Of a DNA stretch of 64,000 nucleotides, positions 1-10,485 are shown in pieces; position 1 is the first letter of the stretch; each line of letters starts with the position of its first letter. The notes beneath the pieces were generated by a model, which saw only the letters and a program-made list of their open reading frames with translations, had not been told where the DNA came from and searched no databases. Both the position numbers and the translations under genes were made by a program. The DNA comes from Laetiporus sulphureus 93-53 (Eukaryota; Basidiomycota; Agaricomycetes; Polyporales; Laetiporaceae). The stretch is from contig NW_024468552.1 of the NCBI RefSeq assembly GCF_001632365.1, positions 252,895-316,894 of the forward strand, read 5' to 3'.

Positions 1-835
1 GTCTGTACGCCCGAGCTGCGTGGTGAAGAAGTGCGACATGTTTGGGTTCTGCAGGAAGAGGTTGACGAGGAAGGAGACGCCTGCGGTGGAGTTGGCACCG
101 AAGGCCTCGACGACGTCGACGTCGACGGTGGAGCCTGCATCGAAGGACAGACCGAGGATACCGCGCACGTTGTCTCCGAAGATCGTACCGAAGTCCGTGG
201 CCTGTCATATAGGGTCAGGTTGTCTGTAGAGGAGATCATCCGCGCCGAAACTCACGTTCGTGGCGTTGATGAAGGCTGGAGACGGAGGTCAGTGTGAGAG
301 CTGAGACGACAGGCGAGGAAGTATGTACCTTGGTTGTAGACAAAGTGATCACCCAGAGACGCGTTGGCGAAGACAATCGTGCCGGTGACTGCGCCAATCC
401 CGTATGTCTCTTGTGCCGTGATGTCCGTGACGTTGGTGAACTCAAACTGGCCGGATGGCAGCGACACCCAGAGATCGGATGATCCGGTGTCCAGTTGAAT
501 GAGCAGATCTATAGAATTCGACTGTCGATAACAATGTACGGAAGCAATCCATTAAACGTACCTTGGCCACCAATAGTCATATTCGTCGCGTACTGTAATC
601 ACAGTTTCATTAGTCCTGGATAGGCCAAAGTGTGTACGATATAACTTACCACAGTGTCATAGAAGTTGATCACATCGTCATTACTTGTCTGGCTGATACT
701 TTGCATCCCAACCAGCCTCATTGGGAGGTGACGGGACCGAGCATCGAAGTGCGGCTCGCGTGCGGAGAGAGGAATCGTGAGGGCATTAGCAAGACCGCAC
801 AGCGATCCAATAACAATGAGAAAGAGGGCGTTCAT
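1..835 (-). CDS. Pepsin-like (A1) aspartic protease, 5' part
   Basis: Secreted aspartyl endopeptidase, truncated by the left window edge. Exons on the minus strand are 835-650, 592-562, 508-329, 275-256 and 201-1, all with GT-AG introns and consistent phase. The product opens with a signal peptide (MNALFLIVIGSLCGLANALT), then a short propeptide, then the first catalytic motif DTGSSDLWV just after the exon 2/3 junction. The flap tyrosine region (ETYGIGAVTGTIVF) and the core signature GILGLSFDAG follow. The second catalytic Asp motif must lie outside the window. N-glycosylation-type sites (NMT, NVT, NAS, NAT) are frequent, as expected for an extracellular enzyme of a wood- or litter-degrading fungus. 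The family call is firm from the motifs; the substrate is unknown. Exon 4 is only 20 nt but is needed to keep the frame. Confidence 0.88.
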
Positions 836-1678
836 GACGACGTATTACGGCGAACGACAGGACAAGAGAAACAGGCAAGTAGAGTAGTACGAGAATGGCG
901 ACGCTCCACGTCCGCTGGGGAGCATGCTGCAGGCCATCGCCTGATATATATCGTGCTGTGAGGGGAGGGGCGGTGTTTCCGGAGTTGATCTCAAGGTGAA
1001 ACCTGCAGGGCGCAAACTTGGCGACGAGTCTGATACGAATACACTGCCAAAGTCCTGATCAGAGATGTGCAAACGCGATCGGTCACACATCAGTGTTGTT
1101 GTTGAAGCTGTGTGACAGTCAGATTGAAGTGGGTGCGTCAGAATCTAACGAAATCTTGAAGTGATGTGACCTACGCCACTGATGTGACAGGAGGCTTGTT
1201 TCATGCGGCCACCGTCAGAGATCAGTCGATGCCAGCGTGGAACATCATTGGCATCAGGGCTACCTATGCATGGAGCTATCCCAGACGCTGCGCCGGCAGG
1301 GTACATCAATGCTTCAAGCAGATGCCATCCCCGCTTGAATCTCCGGACCGCGGTGAGATCGCGTTCTCGAGTGGGCATCGACGGGGCGCAGGCATACTGT
1401 GGGGGACGTGGACATCGAGGTCGCGCTGTAAGTAAGGCGGGTTGGGTTTACGTAACCCACTTCCTCCGCACTGCTCATGACAGACGTGACGACCTAAAAC
1501 ACCTATGGCATTGCAAGCTGCAATAGTATTGCAGCATCCTTGTTGTCGCCAAAAGATCATCCATCAGCGTTTCAGCGGTTGCAATGAGCTGGACCGGCTC
1601 CTGTCGGTGTGGGAGGTGATCCATGACGGTATTGCATGAGATTGCATGATCTTCGCATTTTGCTTGACTGCAGGCATG
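836..1678. other. Intergenic, no gene recognised
   Basis: This is the upstream side of the protease gene and then sequence up to the transposon end at 1679. Open frames here are short, overlap on both strands and match nothing I recognise. The first 150 bases or so should hold the protease promoter; I see no clear TATA box. Confidence 0.5.
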
Positions 1679-1695
1679 TACTACATCAGGAAATT
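1679..1695 (+). repeat. Left terminal inverted repeat
   Basis: TACTACATCAGGAAATT. It pairs with the right terminus at 4987-5003; the first base is T instead of the C expected in CACTA. Confidence 0.7.
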
Positions 1696-2464
1696 TGGTT
1701 CGCGTTGCATAAGCGCGAATAAGCGGTTTAAATTGTAGCTATTGCGAAAATTATATTGACCCCTATGCGAGCGATTACGAAAACCTGAACGATTTGCACA
1801 ACCACTTACGGTCACAGTGGTACCCATTATAATGTGCAATAATCCGTACACCGATAGATTACAATCACTGATTATCGGACACCGGAGACATTGTAATCTC
1901 AGCAAGCAGTGATTATAATCATGAGTAAACCCGGCGCGCACATTGTAACCGCAAGCAAACAACAATATCTAAGCAGTGGTCAAAATTTTTATTTGTGCAC
2001 GCAGTAAGCAATCTAGACATTCATTCCGTATTTTTCTTATATTTATTACTTTCTTTACTGTTCGTAGACAATTCATTTATCACAAGTGCCTTACTAGTCG
2101 AAGTCTCAACCTACCTACTACTCACTCACCGAAGGCTGCGAGAATGTTTACTACAGGACTCGAACACGCACACACGCGGGGATCACTCCATGGTAAAATA
2201 TTGCTGCCACTTACCAGTTGGCTATAGATGCGACACTAGGTACTGTCATGGACGCTTCATGTACCGTCACAATAAGCGCTGAAGACGCGTCGCGCCTGTG
2301 GCGCGCAGGGCGGGCGCATATACCGAGCGTTCGCGTTGTCCCTGCTCGTTCTGTCTACATACACACTCCTGCTCACTGCTCCTCTTTCTGTGGTCTTGCT
2401 AGGACTCTAGAAGAACTTTCGTTATCTTCTCTGCCTGCTACATTGCGCTTTTACCGACTTATCT

Positions 2465-2830
2465 ATGGCTAAAAAGAAGGCTACTGGGCAGTCTGCCAAG
2501 GGCAAGAGAGACAAGCCTGCTTCTGACAAGAATAAAGCGAAGAGTAAGAAGACCAATACAGAGAATGAGCTAGTACCAGAACACCAAGAAACTCAAGAGA
2601 CACTCCGACTCACCAGGCAACACACACTCAGGCTGTCTCAGAGCCGGTCTTTCTCGCCTGTTCCACCTTCTCGACGTCGTAGACCCCCTATCACAGACTT
2701 GGATCAGCAGGTTCTAACTAACAATCTTCCATGGAGTCTGGCACCCAGAACTGCACCAGCCCGTTTGAATAGGCTCATGAACAGTGCAGCTGCACACTCG
2801 GATGCCAGGGGCGACGCTGAGAAAGCGTAA
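2465..2830 (+). CDS. Unrecognised basic ORF inside the transposon
   Basis: An uninterrupted 121-codon frame with a Lys/Ser-rich start (MAKKKATGQSAKGK) followed by an Arg/Ser/Pro-rich middle (SRSFSPVPPSRRRRPP). It looks like a DNA- or RNA-binding, intrinsically disordered N-terminus. It is preceded by a pyrimidine-rich AT-rich leader in the element. It could be the first exon of an element-encoded protein continued by the fragment at 2967-3263, but the join is not clean. No family recognised. Confidence 0.35.
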   Translation: MAKKKATGQSAKGKRDKPASDKNKAKSKKTNTENELVPEHQETQETLRLTRQHTLRLSQSRSFSPVPPSRRRRPPITDLDQQVLTNNLPWSLAPRTAPARLNRLMNSAAAHSDARGDAEKA

Positions 2831-2966
2831 GGAGGTTCAGGTAGGGGGCATGGACACCCATCTCAAGTCACATCAGGAGGGCAGGGAAGGGTAGTGACAC
2901 GTCGGAGCAAGGAGCATCAGGAACAGGTGCATGGTCACTCGTCCCAATTGATGTATTGCTGATATT

Positions 2967-3263
2967 TTGCAGGATCATCGGATGATTGAGAAGCTCCGAC
3001 AGCAAGTATTTCAACAGCGCAAGGAGAATACTGCGCTTCAAGTGCGACTAGCCCAAGGTGACAGCATTCAAAAGCGCTCCCGAGACGATAACGCCGTCGA
3101 TGCCGATCAGACGGACGATGAGCGTAGAAAGAAGAGGAAGACCGGTTCTGAAGCATTTGAAAACACTCACAAATCTCAGAGAAAGCTTACGCGATGGGTA
3201 AGCGATTCACGACTACGGTGATGCCATGGATCGTATGGTTGTTCCTCTGACATAAGTATGAGC
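2967..3263 (+). pseudogene. Second element ORF fragment, coiled-coil/basic, frameshifted
   Basis: Starts after a plausible acceptor (TTTTGCAG) and reads a predicted coiled coil (KLRQQVFQQRKENTALQVRL), then a basic nuclear-localisation-like patch (DDERRKKRKTGS). Near 3180 the sensible frame shifts by one to read YAMGKRFTTTVMPWIVWLF, a hydrophobic aromatic segment, and then meets a stop. I infer that this is the broken continuation of the ORF at 2465. Function unknown. Confidence 0.35.
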
Positions 3264-3420
3264 ACGTCCACAAGTCTAGGGAGGACAAGGCAGCTTCTGG
3301 ACTGTGGCAGAACCATCTCGTAGCTCACCTTGTTTGGACTCTCGAGCCATTCTGGAGTCACATCCACGCTGACGAACGTCTCTCGGACGTTCTGAGCACC
3401 CGCTCATGGTCACGGCAGCA

Positions 3421-4290
3421 TTATTTACGCTCTCGAAGGATGACCAGGAAACATTGAACACGATAGGTGGGCAGCTTGAAGGACGACGACTTGGCTGGGC
3501 GTATGGGATTTCAACTGAAGGACCTGAATAAGGTTAGCATGGCGGCGTTGAAAGGTGAAGGCTAGTGCGAATGTGAGTACCATTATCTCTTGTTTTGCCG
3601 TTCTTCACAAGTTTCTGCAGTCACCGTCAGAATGAGCTGAAGGAGCGCGCTCAGCGGTCTGTCAGGAGACAGTGCTACTACATCGACTACCAGCACTTCT
3701 GCAATGTCGTGAAATGGTGGATTGCCGAGATGCGGCCGATCATTGATTCGTCATTGCGCAATGTGTGTCTCGAGGATATGAAACACTTCAATGCTACTGA
3801 CAATTGAATATACAGGAACTCGACAACAAGGGCTATATTTGTCCTCAATGCTACAAATCATTCTCGCCTCTGGAGGCGGGAAAGCTAATCGATTTTGCCG
3901 CTGGCACTTTCAACTGCGACGTGTGCCATGCGGAGCTTGTAGACAATGAGAACGCCGAGAGTGTGCGAGGCAGTCAAGACCGTATGCAGCACTTCAACCG
4001 ACAGATGCGCTTCATTCGTGAAGGGTTGTGCAGGACGGAAGACACGGTGCTATCTGCGTACGTATCAATTTCCATTATTTTTTCCACCCACTATTCAAGC
4101 CATCCACTTTAGCTTCGACGTTGCGCTTTGGATCAAAATGCACATCATCAGTGCCGAGAAGTCGTAGCTGGCTGCGTGGAATGGTGGTCTGAAGATTGCA
4201 GGATCATCTGGAGAGTTGAAGCAGGAGGGTGCGTTCGGCATTGTGCTGTCGGTCGACAAAGACGAGGCAACACAGCGAGCGGAATGATCT
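3421..4290 (+). pseudogene. Decayed copy of TFIIE alpha (general transcription factor TFIIE large subunit)
   Basis: The conceptual product follows TFIIE alpha: the end of the winged-helix region (DDDLAGRMGFQLKDLNK), then QNELKERAQRS...CYYIDYQHFCNVVKWW, the Cys4 zinc ribbon (YICPQCYKSFSPLEA ... FNCDVCHAELVD, pattern CPxC...CDVC), then RMQHFNRQMRFIREGL and KIAGSSGE...GIVLSVDKDEATQRAE. Three introns are retained with proper signals (3573-3620, 3763-3815 and about 4059-4112), so this is a genomic, not a retro-processed, copy. It is disabled: a small deletion near 3555-3565 shifts the frame before the first of these introns, and TAG interrupts at about 4165. The start of the gene is absent. It lies wholly inside the transposon. 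Confidence 0.85.
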
Positions 4291-4986
4291 GCCACTGACG
4301 CAACTGCAGGCTCTGCTGAGGGAGTGCGAGCAGCCTTGCGTGCACGGCGCTCCAATTTGTGTCTTTTCTGGCAGGCGTTGAAGTGTCTTGGTGCACCCTT
4401 ATGATTACGTGTGACCATAGTCCACATATCGGACATTTCCAGTCCGCAGTGGCCTCAGATATTCCGCTGCTTATGCGAGCTTCTCGTGCATTGCGGTTGG
4501 CTGCATTCTTCTGCCATCTTGTCAGCGGCAGCTCCTAGTCAATCTCGGCCTCAAAAAGTTCAACCCAATGCTGTTCACTAGTTTACAACATGACTCACCT
4601 TATCTGCACTTCGGAAAACGCGAATTCAGTGCACACGGGGTATAGTCGAGACTCGAGAGAACGCGCATCTTGGGCGCTTGGGCCACAGCTTAGACTTAGC
4701 GCATATCAGGGGACGTCTCATCACTTCTAATCCCCCCAGTTAGGTTAGTTCGCACTTAGAATAAGCTTATAACCTCAGTCGTGTACGAACATATGCGATT
4801 ACGAGTGATCTGGACCTGATTGTAAGCAGTAATAATGTAATTACAATATTTCAGCAATTATTATAACTGATTGCCACAGATTGTAAGCAATCATAATACA
4901 TCCCGCAGCGGTACAATCGCTAAGTAAGCCTCACGCGAAAATTATAAACCCATCTATTTGCGGCCTTCGCTTACAATCTCAACTCA
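4291..4986. other. Transposon interior and right subterminal zone
   Basis: No coding frame. The stretch 4780-4986 is rich in TTGTAAGC/GCTTACAA and ATAATTA-type motifs that mirror the left subterminal zone. Confidence 0.5.
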
Positions 4987-5003
4987 GATTTCCTGATGTA
5001 GTG
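4987..5003 (-). repeat. Right terminal inverted repeat
   Basis: Reverse complement begins CACTACATCAGGAAATC, matching the left terminus at 1679. Confidence 0.7.
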
Positions 5004-5184
5004 GAAACAGCCGATCGCTGGTTGTTTATCCTCACCTTGTGCACCGTTGTCAACAGTTATATGAGGGCCGGAGTCTCGTACGCTCGTGACCGTTCCGGCA
5101 CTGCAAATCCTTACACGATCCCACACGCTAGGCTCGGATGAATCTTTTAACGCAATGCTAGCCGCTATGCCGCTTTTCTTACTG

Positions 5185-5400
5185 GGCTGGGAGATGCAGA
5201 CAATCCTCGCGCCTTCGCGAACCCGATGACGCCGCCCGGAGCTACACGAACGACAGCTGCCATAAAAACGTTGAGAAACGTCTCACCCTCGGCCAACGCT
5301 CCGGAGAGCCGTTCCGCTCGCAGCCACACCACGAGCATTCGCCTTCTTTCTGCACCCTCGGCAGGATGTTCGAGCTCGGCGTAAGGAGGACTATTTCCTC
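5185..5400 (+). repeat. Dispersed direct repeat, copy 1
   Basis: This stretch matches 23307-23525 in the same orientation. Shared blocks include CGAACCCGATGACGCCGC, CAACGCTCCGGAGAGCCG plus TTCCGCTCGCAGC, and AGCATTCGCCTT. Substitutions and small indels separate the copies. It lies immediately upstream of the acireductone dioxygenase promoter. No coding content recognised. Confidence 0.75.
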
Positions 5401-5589
5401 AAGCGCGTCCGCCGTGCGATGGGAACGAGCGGCCGCCGCATCAGTCAAAACGGCTGCAGCGGAACGGCTGTGATGATTCACGGACACACCTCATGACCAG
5501 GACCGTAACGCACCGCCACGCCTACTTAAGCCTGCGACCATCCTCGCATCTCAGCACCTCCATCCTTACATCATACTCGTATCCGCACC

Positions 5590-6338
5590 ATGCGCGCGTA
5601 CTATATGGACGAGCTCCCCGGCGACCAGCGCCTCCCGCACGACCAGCGCCTCCCGCACGACTCGGGCAACGTCGTCGACGACGCGACGCTCGACAAGCTC
5701 GGCGTGCTGCGGTGGCACATCCCCGTTGACCCGAGCGGCGAGTGGGAGGGCAAGGTGGACGCGATCGCCACCGAGAGGCAGTATCGCAACCGCGACATTT
5801 GCCTTGTCACCAAGGAGGGCATGGGCGAGGACTTTGAGGCGACGCTGAAGCGGTTCTATCACGAGTACGTGTCCGATTTAGCTCCTACAGTGTGTCGGGT
5901 CAGGCTAATGGTGCGCCGTGCAGGCACATGCACGAGGATGAGGAGATCAGGTACATCATCCAGGGCAGCGGCTTCTTTGACGTCCGCGGTATGTGACATC
6001 GTGAATCGCTAAGTGGGCATGCCGGCTCACAAGTGGATTACTCGCTGTAGAGTTCACCACGGACGCGTGGATCCGCCTCCACCTCTCCGCGGGAGACATG
6101 ATCGTGCTGCCCGCCGGTATCTATCACCGCTTCTCCCTCGACATGGGCAACAAGTCTCGTACCATGCGTCTCTTCAAGGTCCGTCTTCTCCTGCTCTACA
6201 TCAAACATCGGTCGATTGATCGTCTTATGATAGGATGAGCCCAAGTGGATCGCGTACAACCGCAGCACAGAGACTGATAGCAACCCGTACAGGGTGGACT
6301 ACCTCAAGAGCGTCCAGGGTGTCTCAGTCGGTGCTTAA
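5590..6338 (+). CDS. ADI1: Acireductone dioxygenase (methionine salvage)
   Basis: Converts 1,2-dihydroxy-3-keto-5-methylthiopentene to the 2-keto acid and formate, the penultimate step of methionine salvage; cytosolic/nuclear cupin enzyme. Exons are 5590-5864, 5924-5988, 6051-6178 and 6234-6338 and give 190 residues, the family's usual size. The spliced metal-binding motif reads [18 protein letters not shown] (His-His-Glu ligands), and the fourth ligand is the His in [12 protein letters not shown]. The C-terminal half (EPKWIAYNR) is typical. The first exon shows an in-frame tandem copy of about 15 bases ([13 protein letters not shown]). The upstream 80 bases are pyrimidine-rich, as in many fungal core promoters. 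Confidence 0.95.
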
Positions 6339-6779
6339 GCATCTCTCCGACGCTGTTGCGTTGTGTACTATCAGATATTTAAGCATGTAAAGAACGTCAT
6401 CGTGATCTTGTTAAAGATCCGTGGATATTACGAAACAACATCTCGCAGAGGAACGATCAATTTGGTTGGTCAAGCTGCACGGTTTCATCAAATGACCTCG
6501 GGGTTTCAGATTCATGCGAGATGCACAATCTCGATCAGGGAGACCGCGATAGAATAGTCGGTTCTACTGAATGGCAGAGAACAGGTAGGGCACCGTGCAA
6601 CGTGGGACCATGAAGTGCGAGAATTAAGCAGAACCGTTTCAGTCTGAAACATTTGACGCATCTGAGCCACTGCATCGGTATACCTCATATCACGAAACTG
6701 AACCATTGATAGAGGGTAATCCTGGCGGCCACTGGCACGAAACGTGTGCCTCGTTCCGAAGGCGCTATTGGACTCCTCA
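6339..6779. other. Intergenic, terminator region of ADI1 to start of inverted arm
   Basis: AT-richer sequence with no supported gene; contains the ADI1 3' end. Confidence 0.5.
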
Positions 6780-8589
6780 CGAGCGCCTTTAGGATGCTCC
6801 TTACGCGTTCCTGGACAGAGTCACAGCAGAGACAAAATAAAATCTGCCGTTTCGCATGGTCAGATGCTGAGGTCAGCAAGAAAGTGATGCATCTCATACG
6901 CAGCGTCCAGACGAGAAAATGGAAACGTACCGAAGCCTCTGCTTGACGTATCGTGATATTTATGTCTCAAGTGGGTCGCACAGCACACACGATCCATGTT
7001 TTCAATGACGTTTGTATTCCACCCATTGTCCCACCCATCCCTCCTAAACAATCCTGCTGTCGTACAAGGACATGTCCACATAATTTAGCTGAGCCGTGTT
7101 GATTCGCGCGCAACTTACCGTATTTCGGGCAGCATTCGCTTCGGTCTTGAGTCCCTTTAAGACAGTATCAAAATTAGAAGACTGTCCGGTCGTCCAACCC
7201 AGTGTACCTACCTCGGTCCGATCATTGCACGCCGCCGAAGACGGCCACATTGTCTTGCAGCACGATTCCGTTGAACCCTTGAGACGACGCGCGAAAATCA
7301 AGACCTACTCGATTATCTATTTGCAATATGCACTCACCGTGTCCCAGTCATATCGACGTGAGAGGGACAATCGTCCGATCTTGAAGAGGTCTTCAGAGTG
7401 ATCGCTTATCTGTATTGAATCGTAAGTCGGTATGTAATTGTTATAAACAAATGCGAATGACGGACCTTGACGCGCGCAATGGTCTCATGCTCGGATACAC
7501 GAGCGTACCTGGTGTCGGGACACCAGCCTCATATGATGAAAGGGTCATCAGCTTCGAGATTGGCAGGAAACGGGGAATTTATTGCACGAAAGATTGTCGC
7601 TCGAGGTTGAGAACCGATGATTTATGTGTTGAGGTTAGAGTTCCGTCAGACATTGTCGACGGCAAATCAGAGTACTGTCGGCGCGTTCGCGGATCACGAT
7701 GCATTCTGAAACAGAATGCTTGAATCATCATGCATCAACACCATAGTGGTGCTTCCAAAAATACTGCAACTCACCATTGCTAACAATACCGACACCCGCT
7801 CATGCATCTGCCTTCCGGACCTTCGAGCCCTTTGCACGTCTCCAATCGCCTCCTTCGCGACATAAGGACCACAATTATATGGGCATCGTATCAACTGAGG
7901 AGAATGCGCGCGAAAAATGTTGGAAGCGTTGCAGCGGACGATTGTGGGGAAGGGGGTGGGGTGTGGGGGAGTGTTCGTCGCAGTACGTGCTCTTCTGTGC
8001 GATCCAGGAGCGACAGGGCATATGCAATAGAGTTGTGTGGTTGCGATCCATAGCTTGAACGTCATGAGAAAAATCCCGGCGACGAATGTAAGTGGTTGGT
8101 TAGCCAGGGGCCAGATAAAGATGTCCAGTAATCGGGAGGCGCGAGAGAGCGGCGATGTCGGTTTTGTCGGCATTCAGGCTGGAGAAAGCGTAGGATGTCT
8201 GCTTGTCCGCCGTTCTATATTTTATACCGCGCCATTGAGCTTGTTGTAAGAAATAACTGACGGTAGTGGGTGTGCATTTGAAGGACATCGTGGCCATCGC
8301 ACGTGAGGGGTGGTTGAAGTAAAATCGTCGGACGGGGGGGCAGGTGGACCATTCTCGATGGAAGTCGATATGAGCAGGATATGACAGCAGCGTCAGGGCA
8401 GCGCTGTTTAGACAAACGAACTCGGCTACCAGCAAGCAATTGAATCATTGCAAGCCGACCAAGGTCGACGCAGGGGAGCGTGGTGCGACCTCGTGCCACC
8501 GCTCGCTTCCCGCGTCGCGTCGCGGCTACTTCCGCGACGACGACTACCTCCTCGGCTGTTTGTTCCTCGCTCAAACGTCCTCCTCAATT

Positions 8590-8998
8590 TGCGAACATGC
8601 TGTGAACTGGCGGGACGTCGTCTGCAATTTTCTGGATTATAATTTTGTCCCTCTGAGGTCGTCAAAATATGCTGCCGGAGATAGCGGTTCTCAACCGCTT
8701 TAAGTCGATCAAGCAACTTCATATCCTCCTTCTGGTGACTCTGGTTGCTGCCAACCTCCACTTGTGGTCGAAGAAGACGCTGCTGAGTGATGACTTGAGG
8801 AAGATGATGGCGTCCTGGAATGCGACAGCGAAGGCTTGAGACGTGAAAGCACTGTATGCTAGGGGATCTTCCACAGTCGTTGCCACCAGACGCAACGTTC
8901 GTCTTTGCGTTGCTCTGGTCAAAAGAACGCGATCTGTTCCTCCGCGGGAGTCGCGAATAATTCGCGACAAATGCTGCCCGCGAGCAGATTGATGAAGG
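8590..8998 (+). pseudogene. Remnant of an unrecognised spliced gene in the left arm
   Basis: A reading shared with the other arm includes SGSQPL then VDQATSYPPSGDSG...PPLVVEEDAAE and, after a probable intron, PPDATFVFALLWSKERDLFLRGSRE, ending at a good donor (GAAG|GTAAGT at 8999). In this copy both blocks carry stops (after PL, and TAA after SRE), whereas the right arm reads PLEVD and SREWSAIDVARERMDEG. The strand is set by the donor and by frame conservation between arms. Family not recognised. Confidence 0.4.
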
Positions 8999-9594
8999 TA
9001 AGTCCCGCTCGTTGTACATCTCTCTGAACAAGAGCAGAACCGTCGTATGGGATGCTCCTCTTTCGCAGTTCGGACGCGCTGCATGCGATTGATCGTCTAG
9101 ACTCGTCGAAGAGGATACTGCGCTCCCCTCCACCGTTCCTCGCCTTTCGCGATGTGTGTCAAAATGGCGGTCCTTGCACCCGGCACGCCATGGTCGTCAT
9201 GCTACCAAGCAATGTGCAGTGCCTTCGTCTTGCTGCGTTGTTAACATCGAGCCATTGTCGGATGCCAGACGGCAATCTTCCCGTCGGACAGTCTGAACTA
9301 TGCTTTCATATCCTTCAAATCTTCAGTGATATACTGTCAATGCAAAACAACACAACGATAGAACGGTACGTCAATCATTCATGACCGTTGACCGGAATCT
9401 GTGGCCACTTACCCTATGGGCGCTTCTGACCGTGATCCTGTGACGTGACTTTAGGTCACATCATGAAACATTGTCACCGTCACGGCACCGCGCACGGTGG
9501 GACTTGGGGTCGTCGAAGAGCAAGAGACAGCCTGCCAAGGCAGACTGATCAGCTCCGAGGGCATGGAAAATGGCTCACCAGATGTCCAGAATGC

Positions 9595-9894
9595 CTATGT
9601 GTGGGTGGCGTGTCTAAGGATCTTTGAAAATGCTGATATGCTCCCGCGGCTTTGGTGGTGTCGCCGCTCGCGGAGACGCTTGCGGACGAGGGACGCCCAT
9701 GTGTCCTTCAGCTGCTGATGAAAACCAGACCACAGATCAGTTTTTAGTCTGGGCCCATTTATCGGGCCATCGAGAGGGGGGTTGCGCAAAGCTCACCGCA
9801 TGAGCGGTTGAGCGGCGACAATGTCGTCGACATTGATCTTGCTGGCAGTATCTGACCGCGTTTTTCCTGGTCGAGGCTGATTTTCTGAGCTCAT
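9595..9894 (-). CDS. Small unrecognised two-exon ORF in the left arm
   Basis: Exon 1 is 9894-9797 (MSSENQPRPGKTRSDTASK...AAQPLMR, donor GTGAGC) and exon 2 is 9748-9595 (LKTDLWSGFHQQLKDTWASL...), joined in phase to give 83 residues. The second exon is amphipathic and basic (VRKRLRERRHHQSRG). The right-arm copy at about 26347-26641 has a one-base deletion in the first exon, so only this arm could encode the protein. An alternative is that the frame extends upstream, since it is open to 10083. No homologue recognised; might be one exon pair of a longer lost gene. Confidence 0.35.
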
Positions 9895-10339
9895 TGATCG
9901 CAGGCTACAGCTAGAGGCCGTATCAAGATAGAGATCGACACTAACGACCGTTCGCGGAAGTAGAGGCGGGGTGTCGCGGGAGCGGAATGAGATAGTCGCG
10001 TCGCCGCGGCGGCAAAGAGGTGCTCTTATGTACGGGTGGCATTCCTGCCAAAGCAGGCAAAAACTCGCCGCTTCTTCGACCACGCGATTTTGTAAAACGC
10101 CATGCCTCTGCGCAGCGAGACGAACCCTGGCTTGCTTGCGACGTCCCCTTGCCTTCTTCCATCCTCGTGCAGCCGTTCTTACCAGTTCGAAGAGTGCTCA
10201 TACCAAGCAGCGTTGATTACCGCCGTCGAAACATGCTTGTCATCGTGTCAATGCTCCAATAAGCTGTCGCTAGCCTTTCCTGATGTTCTCTGCACTATTC
10301 GTCAGACCTCCATCACCCAACTCAGTCCCTCGTCTCCCC

Positions 10340-10485
10340 AGCTACCGTTCAACCTACGGGCACAGGACTCACTGCAGGCAAGGAGGAAATGGCCATATAT
10401 TGAGGTGGATCCGGCTGCTTCGTTGACGGCACAAACATAAATCGTACAGCTGGAAGCTCGACCCCGACGCCCAGAATTACGAGCA
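10340..10485 (-). pseudogene. Left-arm copy of an ORF conserved in both arms
   Basis: Reads LLVILGVGVELPAVRFMFV then PSTKQPDPPQYMAISSLPA, nearly identical to the right arm at 25736-25881. Upstream, a 7-base insertion near 10515 (relative to the right arm) shifts the frame. A donor-like GTGAGTCC follows the LPA codons. Function unknown. Confidence 0.3.

Larger units (their letters stand above)
1679..5003. mobile_element. CACTA-like non-autonomous transposon carrying a host gene fragment
   Basis: The two ends are inverted: the left end reads TACTACATCAGGAAAT and the reverse complement of the right end reads CACTACATCAGGAAAT, so 15 of the terminal bases match exactly. The right end begins with CACTA, the hallmark of the CACTA/EnSpm superfamily. 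Both subterminal zones (about 1680-2010 and 4780-4995) are AT-rich and filled with copies of TTGTAA/TTACAA and TGATTATAAT-type motifs in both orientations, like the subterminal transposase-binding arrays of CACTA elements. The string GCGAAAATTATA occurs in both zones. No transposase is visible. The interior holds two unrecognised element ORFs and a decayed TFIIE alpha copy. I could not find a convincing target-site duplication (flanks GCATG and GAAAC). Boundaries are good; superfamily assignment is inference. Confidence 0.7.

Noticed and set aside
1..297. Plus-strand open frames over the protease exons
   Set aside because: They are the complement of the aspartic protease exons, which carry the family motifs and proper introns on the minus strand.
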